From Myripristis murdjan (Eukaryota; Chordata; Actinopteri; Holocentriformes; Holocentridae): 64,000 nt of DNA. Made by a program: the position numbers and the translations under genes. The stretch is from NCBI RefSeq assembly GCF_902150065.1, contig NC_043983.1, positions 14,788,321-14,852,320 of the forward strand. The letters run 5' to 3'. This document shows, piece by piece, positions 1 through 13,065 of the stretch; the first letter of the stretch is position 1; each line of letters starts with the position of its first letter. The notes beneath the pieces were generated by a model, which made no database searches, was not told where the DNA came from, and saw only the letters and a program-made list of their open reading frames with translations.

Positions 1-56
<56 letters not shown>
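1..56. repeat. (TG)8(AG)20 compound microsatellite
   Basis: Pure TG units at 1-16 change to pure AG units at 17-56. The array is cut by the left edge of the window, so its full length is unknown. Confidence 0.97.
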
Positions 57-57
<1 letters not shown>

Positions 58-2275
58 AGACTAGACTAATTCAGGGACTTTCCCTTTCCCTAGACCACTG
101 GTATTCAAAAATTTTTCTCTTTCAAAATCAGTTTTCTTGTGACCAAAACAAAAGATTTTTGGCCTATTATGCAGACTAGCCAAAGTTCAACTACAGGTAC
201 TTTGACCTATAGTATTTATGAATAATAATCTGTCTGTCTGCTCAGCCATGCCCACATTTAAGCCAGTATCCCGAGCTAGTATCTGCCCCTATGAATTGTC
301 TAGCATGCTTTGTCCTGAGTAACACTTAGTCAGACATTTCAGAATTGCCTTGCAAATTTTTTCCAGTTGTGTCTCATTAACAAATATAAACTCTGGTAGT
401 GGGTAAAGTGTGATGCAAACAGAGATTTTTTTTACAAACTTACATTTACAGCAACAGAAAGAGGGGCACCTACACACTGTCACATTGAGTCAAAGCTATA
501 CAATAACCAGAGGTTTTGTCAAATGGGCCTTTGCAGTTTTTTCTGTGCATCCGTTTCAGAGTGGGAGGTGTACCTTTGAATGTGCCACCAAGGGTCTAAT
601 ATGTCACTTGTTTCGCTGTGCCTCCATATCTTATGCCATGTTTGTGTGCCTTGCTGCCCATCCCATAGTCCTACTTCAGGGATCAACATTAAGAATTTGT
701 TCCACTTGCCAAATTTGGCGAGTAGGTCCGAGATCTAGTGTATTTTCATTAACCAGCAGGCAAAATCATAAGTAACAACCTCCTCCTATATGTAGACTAC
801 ATGTAGGAAGACGATTTGTATGTATGACAATATATAGCAGGAAATGAGTGGGAAAAAAAACTGATTTGATCAGGAAAAAAATCTAAATGCATGATTTTTT
901 TTTAGGGCCTCCAACATATTTACTGGCCTATGTTGCAACTGTATTCACAGAGGAGCCTTCATAGCCAACAAACTGAGATGGTAATTTAATCTTACATAAA
1001 TTAGCCTAAAGGAGAACTTTACTTAATTTTAATTCACCTGTTTTGCCAACATATTAATGATGCATCTTGCCATGACACATTAACAAGACCTGATAACGAG
1101 TTCTCAGCTTCTAGTTTTGCAAACTTGCAGGTTGGGTGTGGCTGATGCTTGTCACTGTCAGTGAATATGTGTTTGTGATAAAAAAAAAAAAAAAGTCAGC
1201 TCACAAATACATAATTTCCAGCTGAGGAAACAGCTGCTTCCATGATGAAAGAAACAGACATTTTCTTTTGCTTTGTAATTTGAATTGCCAGATGCCATTT
1301 CTGCTCCACATCGCTCTCTGACTGGTCAGAAAAAGCACAACAGAGACGACAGTGAGTGCCAATGGCCATGCAGAAGGCGACATTAACAGGTTTGTAACTG
1401 GGTGACAAACAGCAAAAGCAGAAACTTCTTTGTGCACTGGCCTAACTGGACCACTGACTGATTAACTGGCACAAGTCAACGTCTCACTGGCTCCATCTTG
1501 ACTGTCTAGCCATGAATTCTACCTCTGCCCATTCTGTGTTAGCCATAAATTCATTCAGCAGATGTGACCTAATGCTGATTAAAATCCCCACAAGTGTTAT
1601 TAAAACTGATTATGCATCCCTTTTGCTCACCATAATTGAGAACAGAGCGATCACAAACTAGTTAATCCACATACTTAAGTATTCAAATCAGAGCCCTTTT
1701 ACACCGCAACAGATATTACAGCTGATTATGAGAGCAGAATGACATTTCTGTGACCGTCCAGTCTAACAAAGAACTTTTGAGGGCAACTCTGTAGTCTTTC
1801 TCCTCCTGCTCCTACCTGATGTGCCCTGTTTGGTTCACTGCCCCACCATGTGCCCTGCCTGCCTGCCTGCCTGTCTCCAGGATTACAGAGCTGTGTTGGG
1901 CAAGGAATGCAGGCCACGGTAATTCCCTGTTAATTTGCTAACCTGTTCAACAGTGCAGATACAACGCTTTGTAATCCCCCCGACCTTCACAGCCACTAAC
2001 TCCCCTTGCAGTAACAGTCCATGAAGTGCACGTAATGCACGTACCCAGCTTCATTAACACTTTGACGGTATTTACTTAATGTATCAGGATTAAAGCCAGA
2101 CGGACAGAGAGAGAGAGAGAGACAGAGTGAAATGGTCAAGTGGGCATGGGCAGTTGCTGTGCAGTGGCAAAATGAATTCTCACCAGGCCACTGAGCATTT
2201 CAGCTTCAAGACCTCCACTACAGTAGTTTTGTTTGTTACAGTAGTTTTGTTTACACCTATTCTAAGCAACCAAGC

Positions 2276-2278
<3 letters not shown>

Positions 2279-2340
<62 letters not shown>
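2279..2340. repeat. (CA)31 microsatellite
   Basis: An uninterrupted CA dinucleotide run of about 62 bp. Confidence 0.97.
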
Positions 2341-2341
<1 letters not shown>

Positions 2342-2885
2342 CTGGAACCCAGCCCCACTGCTCTTTACCCACTGATCCACTTACCCACACGTTGCTACTC
2401 TAGCTTTACTTGACATTATTTACTACTGTCTCCCACTTCAACCAACAAGCACAGGACTGAAACACATGTGGTGGCCTGGCATTTATACTGTGCTACTAAT
2501 CAAAAAGGGTGGAGAAGGCAGAACTGAATATAACTTGAAACATGAGCATGCTGAGGCAATCGCAGAAATGATCTAAACAAGACAGCAGGGAGCAGCACGG
2601 AAGAGAGAAGAGAGAGACCCAAGGGGACACTGGGAGAGTGTCACAGTAGAGAGGATGCGCTGAGTGCGCCACATTAATAACTCTGCCACAAGGCAGTGGG
2701 TAGAGCTGGTGGTCAGTAAATAATGCAGTGTTGTGGGTAGCTCAATAAACAGCTTTGTGTTCAGAGCACAGGGCGAAGGATGGAGCAGATAAATCACATT
2801 TCACACCAGGCTCCAGTTTGGGGCAGACGCAAGGAAACCATGGGCGGCACAATCGCTGGCCTTGTCAGCTTGAACCCACAATGTA

Positions 2886-2888
<3 letters not shown>

Positions 2889-2941
<53 letters not shown>
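2889..2941. repeat. (CA)n microsatellite with one interruption
   Basis: CA units with a single CATA interruption near 2917. A second CA array lies about 550 bp upstream. Confidence 0.95.
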
Positions 2942-5247
2942 GTCAGCTGTCTGCTGTTTGCACTGGGCAAATATATGCAACCATCCACATGTCCACACTC
3001 TGGGGGCAACACTATGTCGTGTGCCACAGGAATGGCAGCTATACCTCCTCAGGGGGAAAATAACCTTTACTGTTAAAAAACTAAGTCAACCTAGCAGGAC
3101 TACACATTCCTTTAGAAATAGTATGGAAAACAGCGGTTTAACTGCTTAGGAGCTATGCATTTATTTTGTTTGGCAACAGTCATACAATACTATAATTAAT
3201 ACTAATGTTAGCTCAATTGACTAAGCAAACACCCTGGGCATTTATTGCATAAATGGTGCATGGTTGGGATAAGGCACCACCTGGCATGTTGTTAGGCAGG
3301 AATAGCTTTAGACCAGCCACAATTTGCAGTCAGACCTAACTAATATTTGATAAAGGGACAGTATCTGTTAGCAACAATAGTGAACCTATAGCTGAGTGTA
3401 GCACAGGGAGTGTGATAGAGGGAGAGGCGAGGTAATGAGAATGGAGAGAAAGCATGAGATGGATGGAGAAAAGAAAGCATGGCACCGAGTGAGAGAGTGT
3501 GTGTGTTATAGAAAGAGAGACAGAGGGGGAGAGAGAGCATGAAGAGAAAGGGAGGGAGGAATGTGAAACACCAACAGCAACATTCCACCCGCTTCTCCTT
3601 GCACTGCCTGCAGCATTTTTACATGGACTTCTCTTCTTTTGTGTGGCTTCTCTGTTCACAAGTCACCTAGTCCATGTAGAAACACGAGACAGGGTAGCCT
3701 GACCACATGTATCGTCTGAGTTTAAAAAAAAAAAAAAAAAAAAGGATGTGAAATGATGTCAGTTTCATCCCTTGGCACCCTTTGGCAAAGCAACAAGGCT
3801 TGGGAGGCCTTAAGGCCTAATATTTGTTATTGTCCATCATTTCTTAGAGTAGCCACTGACACAGCTTTTTCATGATCCTGCAGACCTACACATTGGAAAT
3901 AATATCTACAGCAAGAAGCAAAAGGACATATAAGTAGCAGTGATACTTGCCTAAAACTCTCAAAGATCTGTAAAATAAATGAAGCAAACTCTCACGACAG
4001 TTTTTACGATAGTTTACAAATTAATAAAGATAATAAAGATGGCAGACAGAGGCGAGGATGTAAGAAGTACACAAATCTAAATCAAGAAACAGGTTAAAGA
4101 AATACGTTCAAGTCATTAAGTCAAAATACGGCAGAATTTTACCAAGCGTAGCTCGAAGCAGCGGAGGGTAAACCCACTTAAACTCTGTACCCCGCTTTGT
4201 ATTTGCGGGAAAGAGATTAATCATCCCTTCAGACTGATTACATGATTATATTAACTTAGAGTATTATGTAATTAATTGTAGTTTACAAGGTCAAACTGAC
4301 GTAGCTTAAGTAACATGAGGATAGTGTGTTGCTGGTGAAAATATAAATTAATGTTTTCCTGAAAAATTCAGTGCCCATGTATATACCGGTGAATATCTGC
4401 CTTTGACTCGCACTGGGCAACGACATAACATCATAATTTACCGACCTTTCTATTCACTATTTCATCACTATTGACAACTCATTCTAACAAGCTGTCAGCG
4501 CATAAGACTTAAGGTAGGCTAAATGTGGCTTAGTGTCCATTTTGAATTCTTTCTCTTGAAATGGAGAAGCTGCTCTCGCTGCTCAACATCTGGGCAGCGG
4601 TGCGACTCCACTCAGAATAAACAGTGTGTAGCAGATCTTGATGTCCGTATTAATCACACCCTAATCATATGATTAAGATACAGGCCGACGTTAGTTTTGT
4701 TTTCAACCAGCCTCTGGAACTGAAAAATGACAGACTTTTACACTACACCATCGCAGTGGCTTGTCATAACTCTTTACCTTGAGTCGTCCCTTACGTAAAA
4801 GGCTATAGGAAACGTAAAAGACTGATCGTGATAGCAACACCGTATGCGAACAAAAAATCACTCCAAAATAAGATCACTATTAATTTAATACCGAGTAAGA
4901 TAGACACGGTATATAGGGATATTCAGGATTATTACTGTAACTTTTGTGTGACTTTTAGTTTTGGGTATATGTTATATAGAACCTTTCCAAACGCCAGAAA
5001 ACAAACCGAAACAACCACCATCAGTTCAGAGATAATGTCAGAGCTATCTATCTATAGTTAGGCTACTAGTTATTTATACGTTTTGCTGCTTCACAGTTAA
5101 ACCAAATCACCTAGCCTCAAGAAGCGTGTGCAGAGATGCTATTCGTGCCCCATGCCCGCAGATGCAGATGCAACGAAACGTGATAATGTCATAACATAGG
5201 TTTTTTAAAAAGCTTCCAGTGCGGCTTCAACATGTTGCAAAACTTAC

Positions 5248-5320
5248 CCAAAGACAGCTGGATGAAGCAAAAGACGATAACCAGAGATTTGCCCGTTGAG
5301 GAACCGGGTATTTGGCCCAT
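5248..5320 (-). CDS. Orphan first coding exon with signal peptide (gene unknown)
   Basis: On the minus strand an ATG (5318-5320) opens a frame of 24 codons plus one base that ends at a strong splice donor (GG|GTAAGT, exon edge 5248). The peptide begins MGQIPGSSTGK and continues SLVIVFCFIQLSLG, which looks like a secretory signal peptide with a hydrophobic core at residues 12-24. The phase-1 donor is the usual one between a signal-peptide exon and an Ig-type domain. The frame stays open upstream to an ATG at about 5414-5416, so a longer N-terminus is possible. I found no matching second exon between 1 and 5247, so the rest of the gene would lie left of the window. I do not recognise the gene, and a chance open frame is not excluded. 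Confidence 0.35.
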
Positions 5321-5479
5321 ATTTTCTGTATAATCCACATAAGGTCGCCAGCCCGAAGCTGAGCTGTCTCCGGGATATTTGGTTCTTCTCAAAAAGTACT
5401 CAGAAGTGGCCCACACAATTAAGAAAAAAAAAATGACCGACTTGTGGTGCCGAGCTAGAACATTTCACCTAAACTTAAA

Positions 5480-5600
5480 TGTGGCCCATTGGCTGTTAAG
5501 TTAAAGCCCCTTAAAAATAGATATACGTTGTTTCTTCTTATAAAATACGGCGCCGTAAGATTTTTCGCCCCTCTACGCTCAGCAGTTCACTGAAGTCATT
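5480..5600. promoter_or_regulatory. Promoter-like segment (TATAAAA and inverted CCAAT)
   Basis: A TATAAAA box on the plus strand at 5539-5545 is preceded about 50 bp upstream by ATTGG (an inverted CCAAT box, near 5488) and followed by CpG-containing sequence to about 5900. It lies just upstream of the minus-strand signal-peptide exon, so it could serve that gene, a divergent plus-strand transcript, or neither. Only the motifs are seen. Confidence 0.25.
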
Positions 5601-6258
5601 CAGAGTGAAAAAGCAATACGGATATCCTTCCGCATAAGTCAGCCAGAGCGGATCTATCTTACAGCTGCGAAGATGGTACGGGCTTATTCGATGATTAAAG
5701 AGATGTTATGGTGGTTTTTCGCTGGAGTAAAAAACTTTTATAAGACGAGACATCCGTGAACTCAGTGTTGTACACAGTCACAAACACATTTGAAGATTAA
5801 GTTTTCTTTCTCTGCGTCGCTGCGGCGGAGGAATTTTCACTCATTTTTCTACTTCTCAGAGCCTCGGATGACTCAAAAAATTAACCCGTTCAATGTAACT
5901 TTTCTCTCCCTCCCCTGGAGACCTAATGTATGTTTTTCCGTTATGGCCTTTTAACACCTACTCTTTTCTTACTGTACCCATTACCATCATCGTTTATTGC
6001 CAGGCTGTGTACCTGTTATCAGACCTACAGTGTCTGTCGAGGGTTGTTTTCCTCGTCACCAAGTTCAGTGTTCAGGTAATGTTACAGACCTGTTTCAGCG
6101 CAGATTTTTGAGAGGGACTGATATGGCGGAACATAAGAAGGTAGTGAAACCATATGATCCGTCCCCACATGGTAATCATCAAAAGAGAAGTCCAGCATTT
6201 TGTCTGTATCTGTGATTACACATGTGATGATGACGATGATAATGGTGATGATGATTAC

Positions 6259-6289
<31 letters not shown>

Positions 6290-7743
6290 AACGCTTTACA
6301 CGCTTCTTGAGTCTAGGTGATTTCCCAAGCAACAAATTAGTTTGATATCACTTAATCTGACGTGTACTATGAATTTAAGATTTATTACAGACTGAAATGT
6401 GGGTAAAATTTCAAAGTAATTGGGTAATCCATAATATATCTGAGTTGCGCATCCACTAAACCATAGCCCTGATCAGTTTTGCAGCCTATTTCTCAAGTGC
6501 AAAGAGTTGTTTTCATCTAGTCAACAAGCTGAGAGTTAAGGCATGTGTTAAGACTGTCCTGGGGGAAATGATGGATGGGGTTTACAAAAAATGTTTATAA
6601 TAAAAACAGTACTTTTATGAAATTATATAATTTACAAATTAACAGTGCTAGGTGTTCACCATCCTGTAAGCCAAAATCACTTTGATATTCCTAAAGAGAG
6701 TTTATCTGTCCTGCACAGTGGTAGCAGTAGGCCTAGTATGACCATACTGATCCCTGTGGACAAACTGGGAGCTTGTGACCACAGATTAGGCCATAGTTAA
6801 AAGGACTGACACACACAAAGAGGAGAAAAGTGTATGGGTACCACTGTCCTCGTTACTGTATGCTTAGACAGTGTAAAATTGTGAAGTGCAGTGAGTTTAC
6901 ACTGGCCTTACTGCATATTGTGTTAATCTCATATGATTCCCATAACTTCTCTATTGAGACATAGTGTTTCTGTGTGTGTAGAATTCTAAAAAAAGAAAAA
7001 AAAATCATAAAAGTTAGGTTTGATGTTGGTTTGAGTAGAAAGCGGTACAGCACAAGAATATGTTGCAAAAGTTTTTGTTGTTATAATCTTTTTAATCACA
7101 TCATCATACAAAGATTGTTTGTTCAAGAACAAGGTCAGCGCTTTAAGACACAATAGATCAATTACACATTAATCAATCCCAACACTTCCCTTTACTTACA
7201 CCCCCAACACAAACACACACACTCTCTCTCTCACACACACACACACACTGGCTTTTTAAAATGTTAGTGACCACAGTAAGCCCACAGTAATTATCCCTTA
7301 TCAGTCTGAATGATCCAGGTGTAAATCACTGGCTCGTCACAGTTATAAAGCCACGTCTCATCCCAGTGATTTGTTTGTCTTTACACCCTGTTAGAGAAAC
7401 ACTGCCGAGCCTCCTGCTGTTGGGACCAGCCTTCTGTCCTCTATTCAACCCTGCTGAAAGGCCTCGGAACAGGGGGAGCAAATTGATCTCCTCAGGGGTC
7501 CATGCTTACAATGCTTTTGTTGCTGTGGCCAATGTCAAGCTCTAGCTCTCCATGCAGGTTGGGTGTCAGGTGCTGGCACAACAGCCGGCATTCAGGCATT
7601 TGGTCAGATGCGCCTTTTGTTGATAAACAAGGTCCTTTTATTTGCTTATTCTTCTTATCTCTCAGTGCAACATAGAATACTTAAATTCATTGTCATAGAT
7701 GGAGATGCACAATTCAGCTCAAGTCAGTAAAGTTAAGTTCAAT

Positions 7744-7950
7744 CCATGCTTCCATCCATTTCTCACATATGCTTATTCCTAGTCAGGGTGGCAGGGGTCT
7801 AGACCCTGTCCCAGCATGCATCGCACAGAGGGAAGCCCCTTGCACAGGGTGCTAGTTCAATTCAATTCTATTCTGTTCATTTCAGTTCAGTTCAGTTCAG
7901 TTCAATTCAGTTTAATTCAATTCAATTCAATTCAATTCAATTCAGTTATG
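7744..7950. repeat. Fish interspersed repeat fragment with (TTCAA)n tail
   Basis: The segment at about 7744-7860 resembles a dispersed teleost repeat recognised by phrases such as 'tccatccatttctc', 'gcttattcct', 'agggtggcaggggtct' and 'cccagcatgcat'. It is followed at 7858-7947 by a degenerate TTCAA/TTCAG pentanucleotide array. I cannot assign the family. The pentamer array is the reverse complement of the GAATT tail at 11373-11452, so the two may come from related retroposons in opposite orientation. Confidence 0.55.
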
Positions 7951-10723
7951 TTTTGTTAAAAAACACAATTCAGTGGCTGACAAACCGTTCATCTCTCCTG
8001 CTTTCCACACTTGAATATTGATGAATTTCTTACTTGATGTCAGCGGTCATGTGAGCTCATGTTAATGTGAAATAAATCACCTCAGAGGGTCACTTTGTCT
8101 GCACTGCACTGTTTTCCTAATGATGTCACTCCAGATGTAGCTTGCGTCTATAGTTTGGGTGAGACGGGGTGAGAAAGGGTGTGGGCCTGGCTCATGAGCA
8201 GAAAACTCTGATTAGTTCCTCCTCTGCTGTTCCACTGATGAAAGATGTCTACCACAGAAGCCTGCCACAGTTAAAAAAGAAAAGAAAAGATTTGAAAACA
8301 ACAGTGGGCAGCTGGAAAATCTCACTGATGGTACACACACCTTTGAGCCACTTTATGTGTGTGTCAGCAGCTCCAACTTCAAGAGTCTTATCTGAGGATA
8401 ACAAAAACTGCTCAGCTTTATCAGAGGTTGGTGAAACAAAAAAGGTAGATTAGGTACTTACAGTGTTGTTGGTACTAAGAAAAGGAACCACAAATTTGGA
8501 GGGAGTTTATTGTACAAAAACAAGGTGTGTTATCAAAACTGCAGCTTATGTTCCTGACAACACTGACATTTAAAATCCACTTATGTGTGTTTATCTATTT
8601 TACATTGAATATACCACAAAGTAGAAGTAAACCGCTACTTGGATCAATGCCGCTGGCGTCAGCCAGGCTGGTGAGAGAGCTGCTTTCATCAGTGTTTGGG
8701 CTCTTCACACTAATTTGGCTCTCATCAGTCAGGGTGACTCCAGCTGTCAGCCGGTAGATTTATACTGGCGGTCAGGGGGCAGACAGATTACCTTGGAGTG
8801 TGTGTGCACATGCACCTACTAACCATGTGCACACCATCCTCCCCCTTATGCTATAACCATGGGAAACCAAATCAGTGCCTGTTATTCAAGAAGAACGTTA
8901 CCCGGTCTTTGCGTTCGAGGGTGGCAAACAGCAGAGGCAGTATGAAGTGTATATACGATGCCTGTCTATAATTAGCAGTGCCTAAGAGTGATTCACTTTT
9001 CATTACTCTTCCGTGACAGCTACATTGAGACCACATGCAATAAACAGAAGAGTCAACTTGCAGGATTTTCATGCCGACTTCCATGAGATGAACACTTGTG
9101 TGACTTTTTGGTGCCCCCTGTGCCCCGATTGAGAGTCTAGCATACGCCCCTTCGGAAGCATCACCCATTTAATGCCTTCTCCACTGTGTAAGTAGATATG
9201 GGGGACAGGAAGCTGGAGGGGGGTATATTTAGGCTTGATTATCTCCTCCTCCTGTCGCGCTGACCTGTTTAGACTTCCGTACAAAATGCAACCATAGCCA
9301 GCTTTGTATGTGTGCCATGCATACCACCTTCATAATGGGGTTGAAGACTGCTGGATATGCTGCTGAGATGTTAAGAAAAGTTTTGCCTTAAATCAGGGGG
9401 ACTTACACTTTGGGAATTTGGGGAAGATGGTGTACGCAAGCCGTGACCATGATGGTGAATAGCATACAGGATATAAGACTAACTTAAGTTTCTGATAAAG
9501 CTAAAGATGCCCCACTTCTTGGATCAAGGATCTGCAGGAAACAGTCATCCAAAAGTGCAGGGCCATGAAGATGAAAGGTAATAGGGTCATACAGTGGTTG
9601 ATCAAAAGGTTCCCAAATCTCTGATCACTGTAAATCATTTTCCACTGTGAACTTAAGGTCACATGCACCAAATGTCAATGGGAATATAATACACACATCA
9701 TTAAGAAAGACCTCAGAGATTAACTTTAACTTAGTGGGTGCATAGACTTGGCTGGACATGGGATCATTTCAGATGTTAGTGCCAATATACCTAAAAAAGA
9801 TTTTGTTCACTGTCCTTAGTTCTGCATGAAGATATTAAGATAAAAGGCATAATTTATGGCAAGTTCATAGTGTACCTGTGAGGTTACTGGATTTGACAAT
9901 TTCTCAGCAGACTGCCTTGGTTTAGCAGAGTTATATGACATCTCAGTGTGGAACAGCTTTTGTTTACACAGTGGTTCATAAAGATAGTTACAGATAAAGA
10001 GTCATTTTGCCGTCTAATCATTGTACATAATCGCTCAAAACTGATTTACTGTGGCTATACAATAAACAAAGTTTAAGGTGAGGCTGCATGAGCTCTGAAG
10101 TTATAATTTTTTGAAATATGGTCACGCTGATGAATCACTCCATAAAACCCCATCACTTAGCGAGGGGTGTCATGTTGCAGACACCATGCAATAGGTCTCC
10201 CAGGTTGCTCATAGGCTCCAGAATTAAACTTGTGTCTGTGTGTGAAAGAGTGAGATTTTGTCCGTGAGTGTATATATGCATGCGTGCATCATGGCGCTCC
10301 GCAGTGGTCGAAGGTGGAAAGTGGGCGAGCTGGAGGAGCCAATTGGACTGGACATGAGGTGGGTAGATGCCTTTGCCAAAGGGTCCCTGAGGAGGAAAAT
10401 AAAGAGAGCTGGCCGAGAGGTGAGGCAACAGGTGATGATGGGAGGGTGTGAGGTTTCTTGAGGAGAGGAGGTGTTTGCGTGTGTGTATGCACAATTATGC
10501 ACATGCATGTGTGTATGCATATCCTGTAAGGTGACCAAAGGTCCTGTCAGGGCCAGGTGGACAGGAATGTGCTGTTGTGTGTGGATGGGATCCTCCCTCG
10601 AGCGCCTGCCTGCCTACCGTCACCCCACACTAGCAGGCTATTTATACTGCACTGTGGGAAAATAACGGCCCCAGCAGTGTCATCTGGGTCCTGTAAGGTT
10701 TATACACCCGCCCACCCCTCCCT

Positions 10724-10754
<31 letters not shown>

Positions 10755-11171
10755 CACGACCCTTCCCAACTCCCTTAGTCACCAGCAACTTAAAGACATA
10801 TGTAGCCTTGTATAGTGGCATAAGTATTACAATAATGATGTTCTCACTTATCCCAAAGCCACAGAAAAGCAGAGTTAAGCTATTGCAGTATTGTTATTTG
10901 TCTGATAATGGACAATTTGATTTAGATTTGTGTACTGTAATATGTTTGTAAGCTACAAACACAAGGCAAGACTAATCTGTGATATGATCGGGGGTTACCC
11001 CTTGACAGCTGCTCCATTGACTATGACTAGGACAAGTTCAAGTCTGTAATTTCAGATTTCTGAGAGCTTAGTGACATCTCAAAATTAAAATAATACAAGG
11101 AGAAGGAGACAGGGCATATCTTTCTGCCCAATATGTATCATCATGACTTAACCTGACGGGCAGTGAATGCC

Positions 11172-11226
<55 letters not shown>

Positions 11227-11229
11227 ATA

Positions 11230-11452
11230 TACTATGTCTATCTATCTATCTATCTATGTGTGTGTTTGTGTGTGTTAATATTCTTTTATGTTTAATGTGC
11301 TGTGTACTGTGCAAATATTTGCACAAATTGTACGTTGGTGCTTTGGCAACATTGGTGGCCAATAAAGCTTTTGAATTGAATTGAATTGAATTGAATTGAA
11401 TTGAATTGAACTGAATTGAACTGAACCGAACCGAACCGAACTGAACTGAACT
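11230..11452 (+). mobile_element. LINE/SINE 3' end with (GAATT)n tail
   Basis: A (TCTA)n stretch is followed by 'gtactgtgcaaatat' and 'ggccaataaagctttt', then a tail of GAATT units that drift to GAACT and GAACC units (11373-11452). A short 3' end with AATAAA and a pentanucleotide tandem tail is typical of 5'-truncated fish retroposons of the LINE type. The graded change of the unit along the array shows point mutations spreading through it. The family is unassigned. Confidence 0.6.
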
Positions 11453-11857
11453 GATAGTACGTCAGCATGGCAATATACTTCTCACCATAGCTGCTAGATT
11501 TCCACAATTCCCATTGAATGAAGAAGTCAGAAAAGACAGGAATCATCAAGACTGGGAAATACTGACCATGTTATGGTCACTGTGGCCATGCTGCTGGGTC
11601 AGATCAACCAGACATTGGTCATGTAACCAGACACACTGGTTCATGTAAGTCTGGTCAACGACTGGCCTGAGATCCTGTGGTTGTATTGCCCTGCACACAC
11701 CCTTGCTCTCTCCAGTGCAAGTCAACCGGGCTGAAAACACACACCTCATAACACCATACTTGACTCCTTCAACATAATTATCTATGCTGTGAAAAAGAAA
11801 AGAAAAAGATTGGGGGTGCCGTGTGTTACTTTTCAGATTTTTTCCTTATGACCTATC

Positions 11858-11897
<40 letters not shown>

Positions 11898-12899
11898 TAC
11901 ATACATATATATACACACATACATACATCCATGGATAAATATAGACATATAGGCAGAGAGAGAAAGAGAGAGAGAGATTGTGTGGGTTTGTGAAAGGTCT
12001 TTCTTGGAGAAGATAAAATTGGCACTGCCAACACCCACCCTGGGTCTTCAGAATTTCTCTCTCACGCACACACACACACGCATTCAAGCACAGATATATG
12101 CATCCATGAGCACACTTGTGCACACACAGGCTCAAAAACATATGCACATATACACACAGAGACGCTGACACGCACATCAGAGCCATTCTTCCTGTCATAC
12201 CCTGGTCCCTGAGGCCCCAGGGTGCACCAGGTCAAACTAATCTGCCATAGTCTATGATGTTTAACATACAGGCTGGGTGAGAACCCCAGACAGAGGGACC
12301 AGAGGGGAAACAACCGTGAAAGGGGGCATAAAATATCTGGGTCGAAGTTGTCTTGTGTACAAAAAGCATTTGGCACAATATCCACAGCTTGTCTAAGTAT
12401 TTATCAGGTATTTCCAGCTCATGTAACTCATCACGCAAGCACTCACACACACTTGCTTGATGCATGGTGTTTGTTTGGACCATCTTTTGTGTCCATGTGT
12501 GTCTGTTTAACTTCAGCGCTGAGAGTTCGAGAGAGTGTAAAGTGAGTGTGCCTGGCATGTCTCCATTGTGGGGTTAATTGTATCATAAATTCACAAGTTG
12601 CTTGAGGACAGGAACGGCTGGCATTCACATCTCGCCGCCTATTTTCTCACACCATTGTGTGTATGTGCATGTGAGATAGATAGGACACTATTAATAAACC
12701 AACACCACCATCTGATTGTAGATTGTAGATAATTTTTTTTTCTAATCATAGAGAATTATGTCTCCTCATAGCCTATGGTTTCAGTTCTTTTAGAGTTCAT
12801 ACACTTGGTCCCATCCCTCACTGACACATAAAGCCACATTATAAATTTTGATGACTCTCTATCTAGCCCTTCCCTTACTCTCTACTCTTTATTTTTTGT

Positions 12900-13065
12900 C
12901 TAGATTTATATCAAGCATTTGGTTTTTATATTTATTCTATTTTACTTTTTTTTTTTTTTATCTTTTGAAGCTAATTATGGAGCTTTGACACAAGCTTTTG
13001 AACGTCCATGTAACTTAACTTGCACATATGACAAATAAAATAATGCCAGTCTGACTGTGACTGTG
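12900..13065 (+). mobile_element. Probable L2-type LINE 3' end fragment
   Basis: The segment contains 'acttgcacatatgacaaataaa' in two parts (13018-13040) followed by short repeats built on CTGACTGTGA. Fish L2-like LINE tails have a similar form: a 'tgcacatatgacaataaa'-type sequence and then a short tandem unit. It is old and short, and the family call is from memory. Confidence 0.45.

Larger units (their letters stand above)
57..5247. other. Non-coding stretch with simple repeats; no gene recognised
   Basis: I see no exon with convincing protein similarity here. Open frames in this stretch are short, and several only translate CA/TG repeats. It holds two long CA arrays, an A22 run at 3722-3743 and purine-rich GA-like DNA at 3410-3560. 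If the minus-strand exon at 5248-5320 is real, this stretch would be part of its first intron. Confidence 0.6.

Noticed and set aside
2127-3076. Frames with long T-H or C-V repeats
   Set aside because: They only translate the CA/TG microsatellites.
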